Both the position numbers and the translations under genes were made by a program. Source: Agrocybe praecox (Eukaryota > Basidiomycota > Agaricomycetes > Agaricales > Agrocybaceae). From it: a stretch of DNA of 64,000 nucleotides. Of this stretch, positions 50,277-60,030 are shown in pieces. The notes under the pieces were generated by a model. That model was not told the origin of the DNA and ran no database searches. It saw nothing but the letters and a program-made list of their open reading frames with translations. Location: assembly GCA_964017145.1 (NCBI GenBank), contig OZ024840.1, positions 1,612,001-1,676,000 on the forward strand, in the 5' to 3' direction. The stretch's first letter is position 1. The number at the start of each line of letters is the position of its first letter.

Positions 50277-50933
50277 ACTTCACGAGTGCAGTTGCGAGTC
50301 TGCACCTTACTGTGAAGTATCCGTCTCAAATTGACGAACTATGTCCCTTGGTCGGTAGATGGATTTTTACAATTGTCCTTTCGCGAGGACAGACAACTTC
50401 AGATAACATGAAAAGCGGACAATCAAAGTATGGTCAAACTTTGTTCTATTGCTCGCACCTATACGTTTCTCAAATTAATGAACTTCGGACCTTGTTGGGC
50501 GGACCTTGTTGGGGGGGACTTATAATAAGCCAAACCGCAGGCCATGTATGTTCATTCATCGTCTTTTTCCCATATGTCCAACATATGTCCTAAGCCTCAA
50601 CTCCAGACGTAGTCCGAGATTGTCAATGTACATATGTCTCTTACATCCCTCATAATGGATATTAACCTGTCGAGTAGACTTTTCTCTCAAAAGTTTCAAG
50701 TGGGTCCTTCTTCGCGAAATATAAGTATTTATGCAATTGAAGAAGTATCGAGAGGGCATGTTGCCAAATGATGGCCCAATGTCCCCGGTGGACCGGGCCG
50801 AGACCGATCACTGACGTAAACGGAAAGAAATTCGTCGAGCACTGTAAACAGTCACAAATACCGCGAAATTTCTCTGTTCTGACGTCTACGGTCTGCGCTA
50901 TTCCTTGAACCCATCCCCGAGTTTGAAAGTCTC
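50277..50933. other. intergenic, Mdj1 upstream
   Basis: No gene. It contains a perfect 14-base tandem duplication (CGGACCTTGTTGGG, 50486-50499 and 50500-50513) and three copies of CATATGTC (50571, 50582, 50631), perhaps regulatory. Confidence 0.5.
50486..50513 (+). repeat. 14-base tandem duplication
   Basis: CGGACCTTGTTGGG occurs twice back to back. It is followed by a G-run (GGGGGG). Confidence 0.8.
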
Positions 50934-52891
50934 ATGTCACCCCGTCTTTCAACTAGAAGATTCTCCACTTTTGTTACTTTCAACTCTTGTGCGCGCCAAA
51001 CGCTTTCTACCCCATCTAGGACTTTCTGTCTCTACCGATCACAATGCCCGAAACTTTCGACATTACCGTCGAAAAGAATTTACGATAAAGTAAGGGTTTG
51101 AGTATTTCATTTTAATGGTATAGCTTACGGAAAACAATATAGCGCTCATTTCATGCCACAAGGCCGCAATTAGCTTCATCAAAGAATCCCTATGATGTTC
51201 TCGGAGTAAAGAAAGATGCAACACCTGCTGAAATCAAGAAGACATATTTTGCTGTACGCTTCAATCAATAGTGTGCTTGATTATTCGCTAATTAAACGCG
51301 TAGCTTGCACGAAAATATCATCCCGATACAAATCCTGACAAAGGGGCGAGAGATAAGTTCGTGGAAATCCAGGATGCGTACGACGTATGTGCATCTCATT
51401 TGTATTGGTGTTTTTCATGGTATTGACAGCCTATAGGTTCTAAAAGATGAACAGAAGAGGGCTGCATACGATCAATATGGTTCAGCTTCGCAAAATCCAG
51501 GGTTCGATCCGAACGCTTTCTCTGGTGGGTTTGGAGGAGGATTTGGCGGAGCTGGTGGTTTCGGTGGTTTCGGTGGTTTCCCTTTTTCAGGCGGACGGCC
51601 TGGCAGAGGAGGACAGTCTGAAGATTTATTCGAGCACCTGTTTAGTTCTTTCGGCCCAGGCGGTGCCCGAGCACGCCCGAATTCTCGGGGTGACGATCTG
51701 GAGGCGACTATAACGGTCTCCTTCCTTGATGCATGTAAAGGGGCAAAGAAAAATGTCACTATCACTCCTATCGTCGACTGTACTTCATGTTCCGCGACTG
51801 GCCTCAAACCGGGCGTAAAGAAATCAACTTGTACGTCTTGCGGTGGAAGTGGCACTCGAACATTTGTTATTGAGAATGGATTCCAAATGGCAAGCACATG
51901 CAATGCATGCGGCGGGGCTGGTAGCCGGGTACCTCAGGGAGGAGAATGCTCTAGTTGCGACGGGGCTGGGAAAGTACGCACCAAGGAGCAAGTTACCGTT
52001 AATGTCCCTGTCGGTAAGTGAATTGCCAGTCGCCGACTTGTCAAATCCTGAACGAAGATTGCTACAGGTGTCGAGGAGGGCTCGGTTATCCGCGTCTCAA
52101 ACAGTGGAAACGCGCCTTTAACATCTAAAGGTCAACGGGGTGATCTATATGTTCGAGTAAAGGTTGCAGCATCCAACGTCTTCACTCGACAGGGTGGAAA
52201 TTTACACTATCAGGCTCGGATACCTTTCCACAGAGCCCTCTTGGGTGGCATTGTCCGAGTGCCAACTTTAGATGGCGAGGTGGATGTTCGCATACCAGGT
52301 GGAACTCAACAAGGAGAGGAAATGGTCATTAAAGGGCGAGGTGTCACTCGTTTGCATGGGCAAGGTGTGGGCGACCTTTTCGTGAAATTTAATTTACAGA
52401 TCCCACGGTAAGTGTCCTTTACGCTGTCATTGGCCGTCCAATAAACTCACCTTTATCCAGGTCCTTGAGCAAACGACAGAGGGCTCTTCTAGAAGCATAC
52501 GCGGATGACGCTGAGGGCCGAACTCCCCAGACCAATACAAGCTCAGAAGAACGTCCTCATGAAAGCAAAACAAATCCCTCGAAAGAACCTTTATCAGTTG
52601 ACAATGGTGAGGTTTATTTCACGCATGATCATCCGACGGCAAGCAGTTGGCTATCTCGTGGGTGGAAAGCCATCCGGGAGCGCCTTGGATTATAGTTTTT
52701 TCCCTCATGGCATGTTTTTCGTCATTGGGGATTCATTGAACTATATCTCACATACTTATTTTTTTTGCTCAGATGCTTCCTCAGGGCCGGAGGGACAGAA
52801 GACAGGCGAGGAAACGGATTTGCCGAAGGAGGGCGAGTCAGAGGGAGACAAATCGGAAAAGAGAAACGAGTCGAAGAGAGCTAGAGGTTGA
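50934..52891 (+). CDS. MDJ1: mitochondrial DnaJ chaperone Mdj1
   Basis: Type I J-protein that stimulates mitochondrial Hsp70. N-terminal presequence [20 protein letters not shown] (Arg/Ser rich). The J-domain is [20 protein letters not shown] then [18 protein letters not shown], with the HPD motif present. A G/F-rich region follows ([12 protein letters not shown]). The zinc-binding part has four CxxCxGxG-type repeats: CTSCSATG (Ala at the first Gly), [16 protein letters not shown] and CSSCDGAG. The C-terminal substrate domain has [28 protein letters not shown] and [18 protein letters not shown]. Start ATG 50934. The end is unsettled: splicing of 52607-52772 gives a tail ending ESKRARG at 52891, while reading through ends [15 protein letters not shown] at 52695. 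I give the outer end; 52695 is also likely. Confidence 0.93.
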
Positions 52892-53572
52892 TAAACGAGA
52901 TACATAGAATATACGCAGTACATTTATTTGAATATTATCATAAATAATATAGTAGATAATACATTTTCCGCCACTCACTGACGCTCCGGTCGTAATTACG
53001 GAAATGCACCAAATCCCGACTAAATTTACAAACCTGAATTGGTCCCAAACTTTTGAGCATTTTTGGGCATGATGTAGATGTACCTGGTCTTGCTCTTCTT
53101 CTGTGTACTTGCTACTCATCAGCCAAATACCCGGGATCGAACCAAGACGCAACGAGGCTGGCTTGACTTGACCACATTACTCACTGATAACCCCGGTTCT
53201 TCTAATCTGGTATTGGGCATTCGATGCTGGCAAATTTGTTTGTCTTCTTGTCATCTTCTCACAAATGGACTCTCTGCTTTCTATGAAACCTTCTACGCGC
53301 GACATTGGACCGCCAAAGTCAATATAATATGAACATCTTACCGATCCATGCGATTCAGATCTTTCGATATATTTGCAATGTCGGCCACAGGATCAAGTCT
53401 ATTCTCTAAACCATGGTCTCTTAAGGCAATGGGAATGACATATCAATCCTGTGCCCGATTCGCTGTTGTTGACGATTCAGATCCAGCCAGTCGTACGCGT
53501 ATAAAAACAATGGAGAATATCCCTTCAACGGATTTTTAGAGCATCATACAATTCTACTTTGTCGCTCTTGCC
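52892..53572. other. intergenic, MFS promoter
   Basis: Carries the MDJ1 3' flank and the upstream region of the MFS gene. A TATAAAAA box lies at 53500-53507. Nearby CCCGGGATCGAACC (minus-strand T-arm-like) was examined and rejected as a tRNA. Confidence 0.55.
53500..53507 (+). promoter_or_regulatory. TATA box of MFS transporter gene
   Basis: TATAAAAA lies about 66 bases before the ATG at 53573. Confidence 0.55.
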
Positions 53573-56165
53573 ATGTCGCTAAAACCCAACCTATCTGCCA
53601 CCCACGACGCGTCTCAATACACAGAAAAGCAGCTGCCCGATGCTCTGCCCGAACCTAGTGTGCTAGAGAGTCATTCTGCGCCTAGCTTAACGACGAATTC
53701 ATCTGCGTCGCTCGTGAATCCTGAAGAACCAATCCACCAAAAGTTGTCGACACTCCGACTCCTTACAATACACGTCGGGTTTGTCGCGTCCTTCTTTTAG
53801 TAGCTTTAACGTTACTCACCCTCGTGTATTAGTGCTGCTTTAACCCTGTTTCTTGCCACCACAGATGCTGTAAGTCGGCAATAATGCATGGCGCTCATTT
53901 TACTCATATACTATTGCAGACCATCGTATCCACCAGTTTGCCGACTATTGCAAGCGACTTGAAGGCCTCTCCAATCCAGTATTCATGGGTCGGAGTCGCT
54001 TACATGCTCACCCAAACCGCTTTTCAACCCTTGTATGGCAGAGTGTCTGATCTTGTAGGCCGAAAGGTTGACGACATTTTTCCCTTCTTTCCTCGCACCC
54101 TAACTCTAAATTTCATCTCATTTAGAACGTTCTATATTTCAGCATAGCTATTTTTGCTCTCGGTTCTGCTTTATGTGGTGCTGCTCAGGTACGATTTGAG
54201 ACGATAACCAACTTTATACATACGCACTAATTACGTCTACTACCTACAGTCCATAAACTGGCTCATTTGTGCTCGTGCCCTTGGTAAGGATTCCGCTATA
54301 CTTTCTGTGCTTACCGCATTAATATTTCGCAGCTGGCATCGGGGGTGGCGGTATAGTAAGCGCAGTTTGGGTTATCACTGCAGAGGTGGTTGAAGTCCGT
54401 CAACGTGCAACATGGTCTCAAGCTTTGAGTGTTACTTGGAGCTGTTCAGCCATCGCCGGTCCGCTTATAGGAGGCCTTTTCAGCGGTAATTAACCAAGAG
54501 CATTCTTACCTTCCTTTTCTAATGATACATTTCAGGTAGTAGCAGTGCCTCTGTGACTTGGAGATGGGGATGTCAGTTATTGCTTTGTTTTCCTTGTGCC
54601 TGCAGTTTGATCTAACATTTCGATCTTATGAAGTTTACATCAACATACCCATTTGTATCTTTTCATCTCTTGTGCTTGCGGCGTCTCTACGTGGAGTAGA
54701 ATTCAAGAGATCGTCAAAGGCAACTTGGCAAATGTTTCTCAAGAAATTCGATTTTCCAGGGTTGTAAGTATTTTGCCTTCACTCTACATCCCCTGTACGC
54801 GCATAAACGTTACATAGGTTTCTATTTATGAGTGGAACAAGTTGCATCATCGTTGGCTTCAGTTTTGCGACTGAACTTGGATGTAAGTCATCTTTAGTTG
54901 TAGGTGCTCAAACACTGACTGAGCGGTACTAGGGAACACACCGTTTACACCTTCCCTAATTGGTGTTGGGCTGATCGTCCTCGTCGGTGGTGTGGTATAT
55001 GAAAAGCATACGACGAGAGATTGCTTATTCCCCTTGTCAATGTTTCGGAATACCACCACAGGTTCGTATTGAATTGAATTAAATATATTGAACCGCAACG
55101 TGCTTACTGACAATTTCTTAGTCGCAATTTTGCTGATTTCATTCTTGCATAATGTTGCTTTTACTGCTGGAACTTTCTACCTTGCGCTTTTCTTTCAGGT
55201 TAGGACTGTTTTTTTTTGCCATATTAATTTTTACCAATGCGATCATTACAGGCAGCACACGGATTTACTCCTTTGCAATCGGGACTAAAACTTCTTCCTT
55301 ATTCACTTGGATCTTCGCTTGCGTCGATGCCAGTTGCTTGGTTCATCGGCTTTAGACAACGCCAGACTCAAGACACTAGTGGTCAAAATATGGTGACATC
55401 CACGGGCCTTCTAATTTCGACTTTAGGTTTTGGTTAGTTGATGGTCTTTTAGAACGAAAAATTCCGGTCTCCTGATCGAAGGATTTTCTCCAGGTCTTCT
55501 AAACCTTATGGACGAGAAATCAAATATAGTTTCGCAGATCATATATCCATTAATTGCAGGAGTCGGACTTGGAATGCTTTTCCATGCTCCCTATCAGGTG
55601 TTCATCCGGGCATTAAAACCACAGGAACTCGCAACAGGAACGAGCGCTTTTTTTCTCACTCGCTTTACCGGTGCGACTATTGGTTTGGTGAGCTCCGTAT
55701 TCCATACCCTTTCTGGAGATAATAGAGTTAAAACATCCGTTCATTGCAGGCAGTGGCAGGCACAATATTCTATGCACGTGCTTTAGCAGGTCTACCCTCT
55801 GATTTGAGGTTTGATAATTCTTCAACGTCCATCGACTACAAGGCTATTAAGTACCTTCCTGCTGAAGAGAAAGAAAGAGTCGTTCGTCTCATAGCATCGT
55901 CAATCAAGGTATAACCTTATTCTCTTTTGTCGTCGAATTGCAATTAACATATTCGCAGTTAATATGGACAGTCTGTGCCCCTTGTCTGGGGATCGCTTTT
56001 TTGGTGAGAAATTACGCGCCTGACTATATATATATTTCTGATGAACTTGTCCAGATATCATTTGTCCTGCGAGTTATGCCAAGTTCAGACTCAACCGAAG
56101 AAGTAAAAAACCATACTGCATCGACCAGTTCACCTTCGGCTGAAAATGAAAATGAAAAGGCGTGA
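53573..56165 (+). CDS. MFS antiporter, DHA2 (14-helix) type
   Basis: Large membrane transporter in about a dozen exons. The N-terminus is cytosolic and Ser/Pro-rich (MSLKPNLSATHDASQYTEKQ). Membrane segments begin at about residue 70. Motif A is LYGRVSDLVGRK; ATIVSTSLPTIASDL is the typical DHA2 motif in helix 1, and GIGGGGIVSAVWVITAEVVE with RATWSQALSVTWSCSAIAGP carries motif C-like helix 5. Later helices include FYINIPICIFSSLVLAASLR, LISFLHNVAFTAGTFYLALF and IYPLIAGVGLGMLFHAPYQV. The end is acidic and Ser-rich (HTASTSSPSAENENEKA). Likely 14 helices, proton-driven export of drugs or toxic metabolites, or uptake of small compounds; substrate cannot be told. Not beside any biosynthetic gene, so not obviously a cluster exporter. 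Confidence 0.92.
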
Positions 56166-57729
56166 AGGAAGCGCAGCGCACATGTGCCCTTTGAATGATG
56201 AAAATGGTCTTCGAAACGCTTTATTTATTCGTCGCGACTGGACCCGTGCACGCCAAAGATGAAAATGTTACTTCTGGACCATTTAACCTTTTAATCCATC
56301 AGAACCAGTCATTCTTTCACGTTTTGTATATGCTGTCGCATACCGATTTCGAATTGTTTTCAAACTAGAATACTGCTATGTATGATATTTGTATATTCAA
56401 TTATCATTTCTCATAGAAAGAACTAACTTCGGGCCTTTTCCCCTCACTTTTGAATGCTGGAGCATCCTTCCGGACCCCCGTTTTTTGTCTTCCCCTATCG
56501 AAGCTCGATTTGCCAAGCTATTTCATTGACGTCTTAATTTTCCCCGTCTACCCCAGTACACGCTAATATTTGCTGGTGACAGTGCGGGGTTCCTGTCATC
56601 GGAGGAACCGCATGAAAATCTAGAAAATCCAGGGGAAGCAAGGTCATGCGCATTTTCGGTAGAACGATTTCTTAGAACGATTTCTCCCAGACACGCCTAG
56701 ACACGTCTTTGTGTTCTTCTGTATATAACATATTTTGGAGGTGCATGCGTGGCGTTCTCGTGGACGAATTTAGCTCGCCTCCATGTAAAGGTAATTTCGA
56801 ATGAAGGCTATGCCCACCCTTTTGTGTCCCGATAGGAGATAATAAACTTGCGGCCGCTATCTTCGAAAGGGTACAGATGACATGTTATATCTGATTGAAA
56901 ACAATGAAAATTTCGAGGGACTATGCGCCGAAATTCTGAACATGTGTGCGGCCATGTGCCCGTCTAGCACTTCTTCCTCGAGATGGCCGTCGGCACAAGA
57001 GACCTGAGGCATTTTGGATTTAGAATAATTCATTTCTGAGCGCTCCTTGGAGGTAAGTATAGGCGATCCTAGTTTCCTTCTTCTTTCCAGCTGAGCGACT
57101 CAATGAGCTCGAGGCGCGGCGTGTACGCAGGGTCAATGTGCATCCACGAAGTTGTACACGCGCCAGTCGTTCATCTTTCAAGGGTAAGCGTTTTGTTGAT
57201 TGAAATTACTGGGCATTTTCACACCCGATGCTTGTGTCCAGATACCGAAAGCGTGGTTTGTGAGCAAAAACAATATGTTCAAGTGTGAACGAGCGCTATT
57301 CTGCAAGTACGTGCCCCACCACAATGTCAGGGTGTGTTGGATGTCGGTGAAATTAGAAAATTGCACAGAAGAAACACACGTTGTGCTTGTAGCCGCATAG
57401 CGATTCGAATTTTTAACCACAATGATTGAGGTGCGTCACCGTAAAGAAGCTCTGCCACTCGTAGTCCGACACAGAATTCTGCGATAAAAATGGTCATGGA
57501 GCGCGAATGACGACACTGGAACATAGCTTATTTGGTTTGAGGGGTAAGATATGGGACAAGAGCCGAGCAAAGATTATGGGTTTATGTATGATAAGGTCTC
57601 ATCTACCTGATGATAGTGACTTAAAACAAGTGCACACGACCATAATTGATGGTCCTTACTCGGCCGCATTTTGAACTCACACCACATTCCACGGATCTTG
57701 CTTTCTTTTATCCACAACAACTATCCAAT
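56166..57729. other. intergenic, no gene seen
   Basis: About 1.5 kb after the MFS gene. It contains a perfect 13-base tandem duplication (TAGAACGATTTCT at 56660-56672 and 56673-56685). Frames around 57103-57420 have no recognisable content. The right end is the choline kinase promoter. Confidence 0.5.
56660..56685 (+). repeat. 13-base tandem duplication
   Basis: TAGAACGATTTCT is present twice in direct succession. Two copies of AGACACG follow shortly after. It could be a regulatory half-site pair or a replication-slippage product. Confidence 0.8.
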
Positions 57730-59322
57730 ATGACCCCCATATTATCCCCTGCATTTACTTCGTCGTCGTCTTCTTTAGCTTCTCAGGGCCTAACAGTCTC
57801 GAGAGCCTCAAGTTCTATGCAAACTCTCGCGGAGCTTATCGTCTCTGCTTCCTCAACGAATTTGGTCGAAATCCCAGCTCAAGTCATCAGGGAAGAGGGT
57901 TTGCGCCATGCTAAGTTCAAACTAGACGCTAGGTGAGACGTTTTTGCTGATGCATATGCTGAGCGGACGCCCCATAGGCAGCTGTATGGATAAACATGAA
58001 CTAAAGTATCATGGTCCGCTTCTGTTATTATCAGTCTATAACGGTACTAACAGGCTTTTCTCTCTTCTTCCCACGTAGACATTACAAGAAACCTTCCTTT
58101 TGCCTACAACTTCTCGAGGTTCTGCGAAAGCTCCACGTTCGAGGATGGTCAACTGTTCAGATATCACCAGAGGATATCGTCGTTCATAAGGTTTCCGGAG
58201 CATTGACTAACGCAGTCTTCTTCGTATCATGCCCGACAGCCCCAAGCACGCGTACTCTTCTACTCCGGGTCTATGGATCATCCTCAGGCTCTCTAATCTC
58301 GCGGCCAAAAGAGCTCCACATCTTGCATGTACTCTCTTCAAAGTATAAGATTGGTCCACGAGTATTCGGGACCTTCGATAACGGAAGGATCGAGGAGTAT
58401 TTTGACTCAACGACGCTGACTGCGGCCGACATACGCGACCCTCAGATTAGTCGATGGATAGGAGCGCGAATGGCCGAACTACATTCTGTAGATATAGAAG
58501 CTGTCTATGATGCAGAGTCATTGCTACCACGTCCATCGAATGATAAGAGCGGTGGTTTCGAGATAGCCGTAAACGTTGAATCCTGGCTTCCGCCAGCACA
58601 TGCAGTGCTCAATATGCCAAACATTCCTGAAGAGTTGCTGCAAGAACTCGATCTACCGAGATTCAAAGAAGAATGGGATAGATACCTATCTTACGTGTTG
58701 AAACGACCGCATACATTTGGGATTCGACGTGTATTTGCACACAATGATGCTCAATACGGCAATCTTTTAAGGCTGAAGGACAGCAGCGCAAGCGTCGACG
58801 AACATCGTCAGGTGAGTGAGCTACTTTTGCTGTTTGACGATCCGTTATTTTAATAATAAGAAAACATCATGCTAATCATATCCGCTGTATTCTTGGGTTG
58901 TGCAGATCATCGTCGTCGACTTTGAATATGCGGCGCCCAATCCAGCCGCTTATGATATCGCCAATCATTTCCACGAATGGACCGCCAACTATCACTGCCC
59001 TACGCCACACATTCTCGACCCTTCTCGTTACCCTACAGTCGAGGAGCGTCGTAATTTCTATGCCTCTTACATCCGACATGCGGCCATAATAGCAGACGAT
59101 CCTGTGCTGGATGACAATGATCTCCTCGAATTGATGGATAATCTCGACAAAGACGTTCTTATATGGGGAGCTGCCACTCATGCCGGATGGGCAATCTGGG
59201 GCATCGTCCAAGCGAGGGAGGATGCTGAAGCGGGCGTCACTGAGCCGGAGTTTGATTACTTTGGCTATGCCAAAGGTCGTATGGCGGCTTTCAGGAAGGA
59301 TTTCAAGAACCTTGGAATCTAA
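57730..59322 (+). CDS. CKI1: choline kinase
   Basis: Phosphorylates choline (and perhaps ethanolamine), the first step of the Kennedy pathway for phosphatidylcholine. About 450 residues, three or so exons. The N-terminus is Ser-rich (SSSSSLASQGLTVSRASSS). The kinase fold shows VSGALTNAVFFVSCP and LLLRVYGSSSG (nucleotide-binding lobe), RVFAHNDAQYGNLLRL (Brenner catalytic motif with Asp) and IIVVDFEYAAPNPAAYDIAN, the choline-kinase signature with the metal-binding Asp, followed by NHFHEWTANY. The catalytic residues are present. The end is KGRMAAFRKDFKNLGI. Start ATG 57730; the first intron (57933-58079) is about 147 bases, long for this window. It could act on ethanolamine, since the two enzymes look alike. 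Confidence 0.93.
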
Positions 59323-60030
59323 TTTTTACTATATAGGATGCAACTCCCCCATTTATTTATTTTGCAGATTCATCTCTCAACATTGGATTCATTGACTATT
59401 CCCTCTCCCTTTTCTCGAATCTATGCGATGGTGCTACTACTATCGATTTAATGGGCAATTAGTTTCATTTTCGTAATACTATGTAGCTATATCCAGAAGT
59501 CATCTATTTATTGTTGACCGCAAACAAGTCTTGCGTTCTGTGTAATTATTTCGAGTTGTAGATATCTATACCTGAATCATCATAATTGAATTGGATGGAA
59601 TAAAAAACATGATTGTGTGGAACAACGATTGCGATAAAGACTATAATAAGGTAGGCTAGTAGTAGTGGTCAAGATCATACGCAAGATCCGACGCGGTCGT
59701 GATGGTCATCTTTTAGAGTCAGATAGAGAGCGCAAAGAGAGTTGATACTAGATGAAAGGAGAGAATATGGAAAAAAAGGGGAGACAGATTGGAAATCAAG
59801 CCTTAACTGTGTATATATGTAAGTAGTGGTAGCGGGCAGTTCCAACCTACGCAGGGGTAAGAGAAAGCTATATAGCACAATTGAAAGCACGGGTGGATAT
59901 GACAATGTCCGACCATGCGGGCAACAACTTCAAGAAATAGGCAACCGATAGAAAAGATATAGGGAGAGAGTAAAAAAGAAGAAAAAAGCCGAGAAAACGT
60001 TAATGGAAATCATAAATCAAGATTCGAGGT
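59323..60030. other. convergent 3' region
   Basis: Between the ends of choline kinase (plus) and the CCCH gene (minus). It should hold both 3' untranslated regions. No gene seen. Confidence 0.5.

Noticed and set aside
53120..53160. CCCGGGATCGAACC, T-arm-like on the minus strand
   Set aside because: The flanking 3' acceptor bases have no complementary 5' acceptor strand at tRNA distance, and no D-arm or anticodon arm is present.
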